From Anaerolineales bacterium UBA4826 (GTDB lineage Bacteria > Chloroflexota > Anaerolineae > UBA4142): 24,561 bases of DNA. Below are positions 1 to 6,835 of this stretch, piece after piece; the first letter of the stretch is position 1; each line of letters starts with the position of its first letter. The notes beneath the pieces are model-generated. The model ran no database searches. It saw only the letters and a list, made by a program, of their open reading frames with translations, and was not told the origin of the DNA. A program made the position numbers and the translations under genes. The stretch lies in assembly GCA_002400365.1 (NCBI GenBank), contig DHFK01000170.1:1-24561 (forward strand), in the 5' to 3' direction.

Positions 1-2
1 TC

Positions 3-1409
3 GCGCCGAACAACCCGCTCTACGTTCCGCGCGAACTCGAATTCCAGGTCAACGACGCCGGCGCGGAGACGATCATCTGTCTCTCGCGCTTTTACCCGAA
101 CGTTCAGAAAATCCGCGCGAACACCAAACTCAAGAACGTGATCGTCGCGAACGCCAAAGAATATTTTCCGCCGTTCCTCAAAACACTTTTCACTCTCGCC
201 GTCGAAAAGAAGGAAGGGCATCGCGTCACCCTCGATCCCGGTGACCGCTGGTTCCCGGAGGTGCTGGCAAGCGGAGCGGCGAGCAAGCCGAATATCCAGG
301 TGCAGCCGGAAGACACGGCGGTTTTGTTGTACACCGGCGGCACGACCGGCGTGCCCAAAGCCGCGGAGATTACGCACAAGAATCTCGTCGCCAATACGAT
401 CCAGGCGCACGAGTGGCTCACCGGCTTGCGCGAAGGTCAGGAAATCATCATGACCGCGCTGCCACTCTATCATTCGTACGCGATGACGACCTGCATGAAC
501 CTGGGAATCTACATCGCGGCGGCGCTGATCCTGATTCCCAACCCGCGCGAATTGCTTCACGTGCTCAAGACGATTGACAAGCACAAGCCAACGCTCTTCC
601 CCGGCGTGCCGACGATGTACGTCGCGATCAACAATTACCCCGACGTGGACAAATTCGATCTCAAATCCATCAAGGCGTGCATTAGCGGCGCGTCGGGTTT
701 GCCCATCGAAGTGCAGACCAAGTTTCAGAACCTCACCGGCGCGCGCCTGGTGGAGGGTTACGGACTGAGCGAAGCCACGCCCGTGCTCACCGCGAACCCG
801 ATCTTCGGCGAGAACCGCGTCGGCACCATCGGCGTCCCATGGCCCGATACCGAGTGCAAGATCATGGACGTCGAAACCGGCGCAAAGGAAATGGCGCTCG
901 GCGAATCCGGCGAGTTGGTGGCGCGCGGTCCGCAGGTGATGAAGGGATACTGGAACAAGCCGGAGGAAACAGCCAAGACGCTGCGCAACGGCTGGCTCTA
1001 CACCGGCGACATCGCCGTCATGGACGCGGAAGGTTACCTGCAGATCGTTGACCGCAAGAAAGATATGATCATCGTCGGCGGCTTTAACGTGTACCCGCGC
1101 GAGGTCGAGGAGGTGTTGTATCAGCATCCCAAGGTCCTCGAAGCCACCGTCGCGGGCATTCCCGATCCCAAGAGCGGCGAGCGCATCAAAGCGTACATCG
1201 TGCTCAAGCCCGGGCAGACCGCAACCGTGGAAGAAATCCAGGCGTTCTGCAAGGAACGACTGACGGGGTACAAGCGCCCCACGTTCGTCGAGTTCCGCGA
1301 TTCGCTGCCGAAGACGACGGTGGGCAAGATTCTGCGACGGCAGTTGGTCGCCGAGGACAAAGAGAAGGCGATAGACAAGCCCCCCGAGAAAGCCAAACCG
1401 CCAGCGTAG
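3..1409 (+). CDS. Long-chain acyl-CoA synthetase (AMP-forming), 5' truncated by window
   Basis: Activates a fatty acid with ATP to acyl-AMP and then to acyl-CoA, in the cytoplasm or at the membrane face. The frame is open from base 3, so the start lies outside the window; the ATG at 138 is internal. ANL-superfamily motifs appear in order: P-loop LLYTGGTTGVPKAA (bases about 322-363), EGYGLSEATPV, GWLYTGD, DRKKDMIIVGGFNVYPREVE, and the C-terminal catalytic lysine motif PKTTVGKILRR. The tail is lysine/proline-rich. About 468 residues are visible, so roughly 80-100 N-terminal residues are missing compared with the family. A strong terminator follows directly, so this is the last gene of its transcript. 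Long-chain fatty acid is the likely substrate, but the ANL family is broad and exact specificity is inferred. Confidence 0.93.
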   Translation, partial: APNNPLYVPRELEFQVNDAGAETIICLSRFYPNVQKIRANTKLKNVIVANAKEYFPPFLKTLFTLAVEKKEGHRVTLDPGDRWFPEVLASGAASKPNIQVQPEDTAVLLYTGGTTGVPKAAEITHKNLVANTIQAHEWLTGLREGQEIIMTALPLYHSYAMTTCMNLGIYIAAALILIPNPRELLHVLKTIDKHKPTLFPGVPTMYVAINNYPDVDKFDLKSIKACISGASGLPIEVQTKFQNLTGARLVEGYGLSEATPVLTANPIFGENRVGTIGVPWPDTECKIMDVETGAKEMALGESGELVARGPQVMKGYWNKPEETAKTLRNGWLYTGDIAVMDAEGYLQIVDRKKDMIIVGGFNVYPREVEEVLYQHPKVLEATVAGIPDPKSGERIKAYIVLKPGQTATVEEIQAFCKERLTGYKRPTFVEFRDSLPKTTVGKILRRQLVAEDKEKAIDKPPEKAKPPA

Positions 1410-1421
1410 TGAATTATTGAA

Positions 1422-1455
1422 GAATCCCGCGATGCGAGTCGCGGGATTCGTTTTT
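1422..1455 (+). terminator. Rho-independent terminator of the acyl-CoA synthetase gene
   Basis: An 11-bp perfect stem (1422-1432 with 1439-1449), 6-nt loop TGCGAG, then GTTTTT at 1450-1455. It starts 12 bases after the stop codon. Confidence 0.9.
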
Positions 1456-1484
1456 CCGGGTAAAAGAATCTTAACTTTTGCAGT

Positions 1485-1514
1485 GAGTGTTTCGTGAGTG
1501 GTAAGCGATATAAT
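1485..1514 (+). promoter_or_regulatory. Probable promoter of the luxR-type gene (perfect -10)
   Basis: A perfect TATAAT lies at 1509-1514. No good -35 box is present at 16-18 bp spacing (only GTGTTT-like sequence), so an activator or extended contacts may be needed. The expected start near 1521 would leave a leader of about 35 nt before the ATG at 1556, preceded by GAAGGAG at 1544-1550. Confidence 0.5.
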
Positions 1515-1555
1515 CGTGGTGAGGATTTACAGCGCTGGATGACGAAGGAGAAAAA

Positions 1556-1816
1556 ATGCTCTCATCAACCATGCGCGACATCTCCGTTTCATCCTTGACC
1601 CCGCGCGAAAAGGAAACCGCACTCTTGGTTGCTCTAGGACATTCAAACAGAAGCATCGCGAAAGAGCTCTTCCTGAGTGAAAAGACTGTTCGAAATCACA
1701 TTACGCACATTCTAAGAAAACTGCAGTTCAAACGCCGTACGCAATTGATCTGCTACGCGTGGCGAATGGGCTGGATTTCCAATAATGAACAGCCGGAGCT
1801 ACCGCCTCCTCAATGA
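1556..1816 (+). CDS. Free-standing LuxR/GerE-type HTH regulator
   Basis: A DNA-binding protein of 86 residues made almost wholly of the LuxR C-terminal helix-turn-helix. The domain runs from LTPREKETALLVALG (about residue 14) through NRSIAKELFLSEKTVRNHI, with the recognition helix, to the dimerisation helix LQFKRRTQLICYAW (about 57-69). There is no receiver, autoinducer-binding or ATPase domain, so it must be controlled by its own expression, by partners, or by small-molecule binding to the HTH. The start is supported by GAAGGAG five bases upstream. Two secreted proteins follow on the same strand, with an inverted repeat and a promoter between, which makes them candidate targets; that link is inference. 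Regulator class is certain, role is unknown. Confidence 0.88.
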   Translation: MLSSTMRDISVSSLTPREKETALLVALGHSNRSIAKELFLSEKTVRNHITHILRKLQFKRRTQLICYAWRMGWISNNEQPELPPPQ

Positions 1817-1841
1817 AGCGAGTATCCGAGTGTGGGAGATA

Positions 1842-1878
1842 TGTCCCATTTTTGCCGCGCGTCCGGAAAAATGGGACA
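1842..1878. repeat. Inverted repeat with 12-bp perfect arms upstream of a promoter
   Basis: TGTCCCATTTTT (1842-1853) and AAAAATGGGACA (1867-1878) are exact reverse complements around a 13-nt G+C-rich spacer. It lies 26 bp after the luxR-type stop and ends 8 bp before a TTGACA -35 box. It may be the luxR-gene terminator (the following T tract is only three bases), an operator for the adjacent regulator, or both. Confidence 0.75.
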
Positions 1879-1886
1879 TTTGGCGA

Positions 1887-1915
1887 TTGACAAGAGGATG
1901 GAAGTGAGATAAAGT
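1887..1915 (+). promoter_or_regulatory. Sigma70-like promoter for the secreted-protein pair
   Basis: Consensus -35 TTGACA at 1887-1892, exactly 17 bp spacer, then TAAAGT at 1910-1915 (4 of 6 matches to consensus). The predicted leader is about 85 nt to the ATG at 2009. Confidence 0.6.
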
Positions 1916-2008
1916 CCTATTGGTATACGAATGACCTTGCTGTTTTTCCGAACGAACCACTTGATGTATTAGTGGATTCCGCCTTCATAAAAAGGGAGGG
2001 ATTATACA

Positions 2009-2689
2009 ATGGAAAAACGCTTGCTTTTTAAATTGTGCTTGATGATTGCGCTATTAAGCGGCACTCTTCTGGGTGTGTTTGTGCCTCGAGTTGCAGCGGT
2101 ACCCCAATGGTCATTCGGCGGCTACAAATACTACGTAGCGAATGATGGTAGCGCAGCCCGGATCCCTTACATGAATCCAAGTGTCCCGACTGGGTTTTCT
2201 ACGGAATGGGTAATGTCAGGTCTTCGTTATTCTCCGCCTTATATCCAAGCGGGTTGGATGAAGGAATCCGGCGATGTCACTCGTCACTTTGTGGAGTTTA
2301 AGTGCCCAACAGTTTGTCGATATTTCTACGGCTCGGTGCCACCTGGCACGACACATGAGTACAAGGTCGCCATCTTTTGGGATATGTACTGGTGTGGATT
2401 TATCGATGGTATTTGCAAAGCAGCTATTACCTTCGACGCCCTGGGTATGCACGATGCTGAGATGACTTATTACAGTGGTGAAACAAGCGACACCGATGCT
2501 GATATGGGAGGGACACCATCGAATCACTTGCATATGTATAATCTGAGCTATCAGGATCCTTCAACAATGTGGTGGATTCAAGTGAATACCAATTCTCTTG
2601 TGGACATCACAACTCCCGGCACGCCTTATAGAGCGAGCAAGGGTTATTCGTATCCTTATACTTGGGCCGAGAACTGGACCCAGCGGTAA
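2009..2689 (+). CDS. Secreted protein of unknown function
   Basis: Not recognised with confidence. The 226-residue product begins with a Sec signal peptide: KR near the N-terminus, a hydrophobic stretch LCLMIALLSGTLLGVFVP, and likely cleavage after VAA (about residue 30). The mature part is rich in Tyr, Trp, Thr and Ser, and has two closely spaced cysteine pairs (KCPTVC and WCGFIDGIC) that could form disulphides outside the cell. Its aromatic, beta-rich look suggests an extracellular beta-sandwich; a neprosin-like fold is one speculative idea. AGGGAGGG sits about 9 nt before the ATG. The next gene follows after 26 nt, probably in one transcript. Base composition is clearly more A+T-rich than flanking genes (bases 2521-2580 are about 38% G+C against more than 70% in the ubiE region), which suggests acquisition by transfer. 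Confidence 0.8.
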   Translation: MEKRLLFKLCLMIALLSGTLLGVFVPRVAAVPQWSFGGYKYYVANDGSAARIPYMNPSVPTGFSTEWVMSGLRYSPPYIQAGWMKESGDVTRHFVEFKCPTVCRYFYGSVPPGTTHEYKVAIFWDMYWCGFIDGICKAAITFDALGMHDAEMTYYSGETSDTDADMGGTPSNHLHMYNLSYQDPSTMWWIQVNTNSLVDITTPGTPYRASKGYSYPYTWAENWTQR

Positions 2690-2715
2690 TGAGCCAATGA
2701 GAAAGTGAGGCTATC

Positions 2716-3369
2716 ATGAAACGGATTCAAAGATTTGCCGCGTTCATCGCGCTGTTTGGCTTATTTCTTCTATTTGCGTATATCGCATTCTTAATCAGTG
2801 GTGCCTTGGCTGCCCCTGCGCCAAGTGCTTCAGCCCAACAGCAGACATCGTCTTTAATCGCTACCCCCGAGAACCTAAAGTACTTGGGTGTGGCTTTCAC
2901 TCCAGTAGATCCTGCAGACAAACGGGCTCAGGGTGCCATCGCGAAGGACAGGGCAATCGCCATCGCTTTGCAAGAAATGCCTAGACTGAAAAACGCAACC
3001 GGCAACGACGCTACACTTGGTCTCATAAATAATCCGAATTTACAACAGGCATCTCGCGCCGGCGCAGATGTGGACTCACGTCTGGCAGGTCCAACCCTTG
3101 CGTGGGCGATGGTTTTTCATGGTATTGAATCTGTCTCATCTGGCCCACCTGGGGCGGAACATCACTACGCCTATGATCTCGTGGTCGTCGTTGATGCAAG
3201 AACGGGCGACTATCTTGTGGCTTTCCCGATCTCCGACCTCGTGAAAACACCATTACCCACTTCGCTGAGCAATTCAACAATAACACCCTCGGGTCCACAA
3301 CCTAACGTCAAGCCACCACAGACTGTGGGAACTCCGACAGTTGCGCCAACTGCAACCCCGTCACGGTAG
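2716..3369 (+). CDS. Secreted or membrane-anchored protein, PepSY-like core, Pro/Thr tail
   Basis: A 217-residue product with an N-terminal signal or anchor (residues about 6-32, very hydrophobic, ending SGALAAPAPSASA). The core has the pattern AIAKDRAIAIALQE, then LAWAMVFHG, then VVVVDARTGDYLVAF. This order (helix, strand ending in W, strand with DA-TG) resembles PepSY-type domains, which often sit next to or inhibit secreted enzymes; this is inference only. The tail from about residue 170 is a low-complexity Pro/Thr/Ser stretch typical of cell-surface linkers. GTGAGG precedes the ATG. It follows the secreted gene by 26 nt and shares its lower G+C, so the two probably act together outside the cell. 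Two terminator-like hairpins follow. Confidence 0.75.
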   Translation: MKRIQRFAAFIALFGLFLLFAYIAFLISGALAAPAPSASAQQQTSSLIATPENLKYLGVAFTPVDPADKRAQGAIAKDRAIAIALQEMPRLKNATGNDATLGLINNPNLQQASRAGADVDSRLAGPTLAWAMVFHGIESVSSGPPGAEHHYAYDLVVVVDARTGDYLVAFPISDLVKTPLPTSLSNSTITPSGPQPNVKPPQTVGTPTVAPTATPSR

Positions 3370-3424
3370 CATTATTATCGATCGATTTGTGTTACGTTCA
3401 TGTCCCCAAATAGTAATCATTATG

Positions 3425-3459
3425 GCGTGGACGCTTTGCGAAACCACGCTGTTTTTGTT
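3425..3459 (+). terminator. Probable rho-independent terminator after the secreted pair
   Basis: GCGTGG (3425-3430) pairs with CCACGC (3444-3449). The loop contains a smaller CGC-TTT-GCG hairpin, and GTTTTTGTTT follows at 3451-3460. Confidence 0.7.
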
Positions 3460-3506
3460 TGTGGATAATTGGTTACAGGAACACACGTAACTGCACAAAT
3501 ATGGCA

Positions 3507-3536
3507 ACACCCCGCCTGGGTAACTTGGCGGGGTGT
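3507..3536 (+). terminator. Second terminator-like hairpin
   Basis: A perfect 10-bp stem, ACACCCCGCC (3507-3516) with GGCGGGGTGT (3527-3536), and a 10-nt loop. The following ATCTT is a poor U tract. It could serve as a back-up terminator or insulate the next short ORF. Confidence 0.55.
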
Positions 3537-3562
3537 ATCTTAACCAAGGATGGCTACCACAA

Positions 3563-3841
3563 ATGACGAAGCAAATACTGTGGCTGTTTGTCGTATGGTT
3601 GTGCGGTTATGCGAATAGCATGCCCAGGTCAGCGCCAACACAAGAACCAATCACAATTAACTCGTTTGGGCTGTGGACGATCCGGCAGTTGGGTTTTTCG
3701 GAGATTGTTCTCTCTCCATTGGTCAACAGTGGTCAACTATTATCGCATCCCCCACGCGCAACTCTCCGTCTGCGATCACGCGCGCGAGCAGACCGCGCTG
3801 TCCCTCCATCTTTTCGCGCAAGCCGGGTTGAATGTCGTTGA
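3563..3841 (+). pseudogene. Short secreted ORF, possibly the 5' remnant of a larger gene
   Basis: An ATG at 3563, with AAGGATGG about 12 nt upstream, opens a frame starting MTKQILWLFVVWLCGYANS, a plausible signal peptide. It continues as FGLWTIRQLGFSEIVL and then, from about 3722, runs over the antisense of the MOSC gene, where its composition becomes arginine-rich shadow sequence. So only about 53 residues look like real protein. The segment resembles the start of a large exported protein; the FxLGF-x-E-I-x-L pattern faintly recalls BcsB-type proteins, but I would not rely on it. It shares the lower G+C of the preceding island. Best reading: a gene start cut off at the junction with the MOSC gene, or a small exported peptide. 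Confidence that it is expressed is low. Confidence 0.3.
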
Positions 3842-4157
3842 CGAACTCGCACGGCGTGCAGGGGTTGGTGATTTCGAACACCGCGCTGCCGGCGCGCACG
3901 CGCGTTCCGACCGCGAGATTCTTCAGCACGATGCCGCGCGTCGTAATGTTTTCGCGCACGCGTCCCGCTTCCAAGCCGAACGCGTTCAGCGTTTCCTCGT
4001 CCATGAATAGCGCTTGGCGCGCGCTGCCGGGCTTGGCGTGCCGGTCGCCCTCCAGTCCCAAGCCGGCAACTGCACGCAACGATTCTTTGCGCTGCATCGG
4101 CGTTTTGCGCGCGGTGCTGATTTGCAGATTGACGATCGTGCCGCGTGTGTTATCCAT
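3723..4157 (-). CDS. MOSC domain protein
   Basis: A 144-residue stand-alone MOSC (molybdenum cofactor sulfurase C-terminal) domain protein. The family carries sulfur or binds molybdopterin through a conserved cysteine; here ITNPCTPCEF gives C100 and C103 in the right place near the C-terminal third. Other typical segments are GLEGDRHAKPGSARQALFM (residues 34-52), with the GD-H motif, and VRENITTRGIVLKNLAVGTRV (67-87). The length matches short MOSC proteins. The ATG directly abuts the ubiE stop (TGAATG), so the two are translationally coupled. A 10-bp direct repeat (GTTGACCANT twice, 3718-3737 on the minus strand) contains its stop codon. The substrate is unknown; a role in cofactor sulfuration is family knowledge, not shown here. 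Confidence 0.88.
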   Translation of the reverse strand: MDNTRGTIVNLQISTARKTPMQRKESLRAVAGLGLEGDRHAKPGSARQALFMDEETLNAFGLEAGRVRENITTRGIVLKNLAVGTRVRAGSAVFEITNPCTPCEFVNDIQPGLREKMEGQRGLLARVIADGELRVGDAIIVDHC

Positions 4158-4865
4158 TCAAAAACCTCCGGTCATCTTGTCTGGTTTTACCCCCACATAC
4201 ACCGCCATCGAACCCAGCGCCCAGCGGCGAAAGTACACGCCCCGGAAACCGACCGCGCGCATCAAATCCGCTATCGCTTCGGGCGCGAGAAAATCGCGTA
4301 CCGATTGCGGCAGGTAGCGGTACGCCTCGGGCTGACCGCTGAGCCAGCCGCCGATGCGCGGCATCACGTGGTCGAAGTAGATTCCAAAAACGTTCTTCCA
4401 AATTGGCGTGCGCGGCGTCGTGATTTCCAGACTCACCGCGCGTCCGCCTGGCTTGAGCACGCGGCACATCTCCGCGAACGCCGCGCGCACGTCGGTGACG
4501 TTGCGCAGGACAAAGCCATTCACGATGCAATCGAACTGGTAATTGGGAAATGGCAATTGGAGCATGTCGCCTGCCGTGAACGAAACGCCGCACCGATATT
4601 TCTGCTGCCCCAGCCGCATCATCTCCAACGCGAAATCCAATCCGACGACGCGACAGGTCGGCTCGACGTCGCGCAGCGCGGCGGCGAAATCGCCGGTGCC
4701 GGTCGCCAGATCGAGCGCGCGTCCGTGGCGCGGCGGCTGTGCCAAACGCGCGGCGGCGCGGCGCATGTTCTGATGCTGCCCAAATGTCATCACCGCGTTC
4801 ATCAAATCGTAGCGCGGCGCGATGCGGTCGAACATTGAGCGAACGTAGATTGCCTTATCGGTCAT
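4158..4865 (-). CDS. menG: UbiE/MenG-type demethylmenaquinone methyltransferase
   Basis: A 235-residue class I SAM-dependent C-methyltransferase that methylates demethylmenaquinone in the last step of menaquinone synthesis, or a close relative. UbiE signatures are present: FDRIAPRYDLMNAVMTFG at residues 12-29, the SAM-binding LDLATGTGDFA (about 51-61), DFALEMMRLGQ, and the second family signature NGFVLRNVTDVRAAF (about 115-129) followed by CRVLKPGGR. Length fits the family (about 230-250). It ends immediately before the MOSC start, so these two form an operon. Upstream lies a heptamer repeat array and then an ABC permease on the same strand. The menaquinone substrate is inferred from family and likely phylum; some homologues act on other quinones. 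Confidence 0.9.
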   Translation of the reverse strand: MTDKAIYVRSMFDRIAPRYDLMNAVMTFGQHQNMRRAAARLAQPPRHGRALDLATGTGDFAAALRDVEPTCRVVGLDFALEMMRLGQQKYRCGVSFTAGDMLQLPFPNYQFDCIVNGFVLRNVTDVRAAFAEMCRVLKPGGRAVSLEITTPRTPIWKNVFGIYFDHVMPRIGGWLSGQPEAYRYLPQSVRDFLAPEAIADLMRAVGFRGVYFRRWALGSMAVYVGVKPDKMTGGF

Positions 4866-4879
4866 AGTAATTGGGGAGT

Positions 4880-4945
4880 AGAGAATTAGAGATTAGAGAT
4901 TCCCTCGTCCAATCTCTAATCTCCAATCTCTAATCTCTAATCTCT
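4880..4945. repeat. Heptamer array with inverted arms (unit AATCTCT)
   Basis: On the + strand, five contiguous heptamers at 4911-4945: AATCTCT, AATCTCC, then AATCTCT three times. A 9-nt centre (4902-4910) separates them from inverted copies AGAGAATT, AGAGATT, AGAGATT (4880-4901). The left pair (4888-4901) is an exact 14-base reverse complement of 4925-4938 and of 4932-4945, so several hairpin registers are possible. The last unit overlaps the TAG stop of the upstream permease gene (4944-4946, minus strand). Confidence 0.9.
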
Positions 4946-5684
4946 ATTTCACAAAGAGATACGGGCACACCGCGCGCTCGAGATAGTCCACGACGAAGTA
5001 CAGAATCAATCCGAGCAAACTCATCGCGACGACGCCGGCGTACATGTCGGGATACGCCACGCGCTGGAACGTGTCCACGATGACGTAATAACCCAAGCCC
5101 GCGTTCGTCGCGAACGATTCGGTGAAGAATAAGACGGCGACGGCGGTACCGATGCTCAGGCGAATCGCAGTGAGCACGGCGGGCAGCGTCGCGGGCAGAT
5201 ACACAAAGCGCAGCAGGGCGCGCCGTCCCGCGCCGAGCGAGCGCACGGAATACAAAAGTTCAGGCCGGAGCGCCGCGGCTTGGTCGCGGACGACGACGAG
5301 GATTTGGAAGAAAAGAATCAAAAAGATGATGGCGATTTTCGACGCGTCGCCGATGCCGAGGAAGAGAATGACAATCGGGAGCAGAACAATTTTGGGAATC
5401 GGGTACGTCAGGTAGACGACCGGCGCGAAAAAGCGATTGACGCGCGGGTACTGCCCCAGCACCAGTCCCGCCGGCGTCGCGAGCAGAACTGATAGGGCAA
5501 TACTGGCGACGACGCGCCACGCGCTGACGACGAAATGCCAGCCGAGCGCGCGCGGCAGTTGCGCGATGAACGCGACCAGCACGGCCGTCGGCGCGGGCAG
5601 AATGTCGCGATTCAAAATTAGCGCGGCGACTTGCCACGCGGCGAGAAGCGCAAGCGCGGCAAGGAGCATGTCAAGTTTACGCAT
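4944..5684 (-). CDS. ABC transporter permease, NitT/TauT (SsuC/TauC) type
   Basis: A 246-residue integral membrane subunit of an importer of the nitrate/sulfonate/taurine/pyrimidine-precursor class. It has about six hydrophobic segments, starting with MLLAALALLAAWQVAALIL, and the cytoplasmic coupling loop (EAA-like) SLGAGRRALLRFVYLPATLP, typical of the family. The ATG at 5684 is chosen because AGAGGG lies about 10 nt upstream and the hydrophobic helix begins soon after; the frame extends further to a TTG at 5732 without support. No cognate ATPase or binding protein is in the window, which is odd, since these are usually three-gene operons. The neighbours are ubiE and a MOSC gene downstream, separated by a repeat array. 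The transported substrate cannot be told. Confidence 0.88.
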   Translation of the reverse strand: MRKLDMLLAALALLAAWQVAALILNRDILPAPTAVLVAFIAQLPRALGWHFVVSAWRVVASIALSVLLATPAGLVLGQYPRVNRFFAPVVYLTYPIPKIVLLPIVILFLGIGDASKIAIIFLILFFQILVVVRDQAAALRPELLYSVRSLGAGRRALLRFVYLPATLPAVLTAIRLSIGTAVAVLFFTESFATNAGLGYYVIVDTFQRVAYPDMYAGVVAMSLLGLILYFVVDYLERAVCPYLFVK

Positions 5685-5965
5685 GAAAGGGGACCCTCTA
5701 GTCGTCAGGATCGCTGGGAAGAACGCGCGCAACCATCTGGGGCGTCACGCATACTGTACCGTCCTGGAGAAAGCGCGTCAGGGTCACAAAACGGCATCCG
5801 GTTCGTGGTAGCGCTTGGCACTGTGGGGGCGCTGAACAAGTTCGAGGGGTGAAGATGCGCCTTTGCCCTAGCGGTCACTCCCTCGCGCGAATTCTAGCAC
5901 GTCTGCAAGAGGATGTCAAAAGAGGTATGCAAAAGACTTGCGTCGCCCGCACGGATTTTCCCGGT

Positions 5966-6835
5966 CTATCCTTTGACCGCGCCCAGCGTGATGCCGCGAA
6001 AGAAATAGCGCTGGAGCAGGAGAAAGATCAGCATGAGGGGCAGCACGGCGACGGTGACTCCCGCCATGAGCCGCGCCCATTCGACTTGCATGGGGATGTC
6101 CTGATTAAACCGCACGAGCGCCAGCATCAGCGTCCATTTGTCCTTGCTGTCGAGGAGAATGAGAGGCCAGAGAAACGCGTTCCAGTTGCCTTGAAAAGTG
6201 AAAATCGCCAGGGTAGCCAGCGCGGGCTTGCACAGCGGAATGACGATGCGCCACCAAATGTCCAGTTCCGATGCGCCGTCCATCCGCGCGGCATCCAACA
6301 GTTCGTCCGGGATCGTGCTGATGAACTGGCGCAGGAGAAAGATGCCGAACACGCCGGCGGAAAAGGGAATGATGACGCCGACGAGTTCGTCGTACCAACC
6401 CAGGGAAATGATCAGCAAGAACAGCGGGACGAGCATCACGAAACCGGGAATGGTCATGGTGCCGATGAGCAGCGTAAAGAGCGCTTCCTTGCCCCAGAAC
6501 TGTTTCTTGGCAAAAGCATAGCCCGCCATCGAGCAAGTGACCAGCATCAGCGCGGTGACTGCCAACGCAACGATCACCGAGTTGGCAAAATTGCGGCCCA
6601 GGTCAATGCCGCGCCAGATGTCAATGTAGTTTTGCAGCGTCCACGGATCCGGCAGCCAGCGCATGGGCAGGGAAATCGCTTGGTTGCGTTCCTTGAACGA
6701 AGTGAGCAGCATCCAAACGAACGGAAAAATCGAGATGGCGCTGCCGACGATCAGAGCCAGATAGATCGGCGTCTGCATCAGATGGCGGGTGAACCGTCGG
6801 AATGGTTGGGTCGGTTTGTGCGCGCTGGCTGTCAT
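5966..6835 (-). CDS. Carbohydrate ABC transporter permease, MalG type
   Basis: A 289-residue permease of the CUT1 sugar-import family, one half of the membrane channel with the MalF-type protein encoded two genes upstream. Six transmembrane segments are visible, beginning YLALIVGSAISIFPFVWMLL. The EAA loop ELLDAARMDGASELDIWWRI with IPLCKP (around residues 185-210) contacts the ATPase. The C-terminus FFRGITLGAVKG is classic MalG. The ATG at 6835 overlaps the stop of the TIM-barrel gene by four bases (ATGA), so translation is coupled; the longer frame to 6952 overlaps that gene and is a shadow. It is the last gene of the sugar operon; no clear terminator follows in the 280-base gap. A shared MsmK-like ATPase elsewhere must energise it (inference). 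Confidence 0.93.
   Translation of the reverse strand: MTASAHKPTQPFRRFTRHLMQTPIYLALIVGSAISIFPFVWMLLTSFKERNQAISLPMRWLPDPWTLQNYIDIWRGIDLGRNFANSVIVALAVTALMLVTCSMAGYAFAKKQFWGKEALFTLLIGTMTIPGFVMLVPLFLLIISLGWYDELVGVIIPFSAGVFGIFLLRQFISTIPDELLDAARMDGASELDIWWRIVIPLCKPALATLAIFTFQGNWNAFLWPLILLDSKDKWTLMLALVRFNQDIPMQVEWARLMAGVTVAVLPLMLIFLLLQRYFFRGITLGAVKG

Noticed and set aside
97..106. GAACGTTC-like site as an extra LacI operator
   Set aside because: It lies inside the acyl-CoA synthetase coding region, lacks the extended GCG/CGC arms, and is over 14 kb from the regulator.
4014..4838. + strand frame of 274 codons
   Set aside because: Antisense to ubiE, whose SAM-binding and family signatures are unmistakable.
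5685..5965. Possible promoter or gene in the 281-base gap between the MalG-type and NitT-type permease genes
   Set aside because: No convincing -35/-10 pair at proper spacing, no hairpin with T tract, and no frame with protein-like composition was seen.
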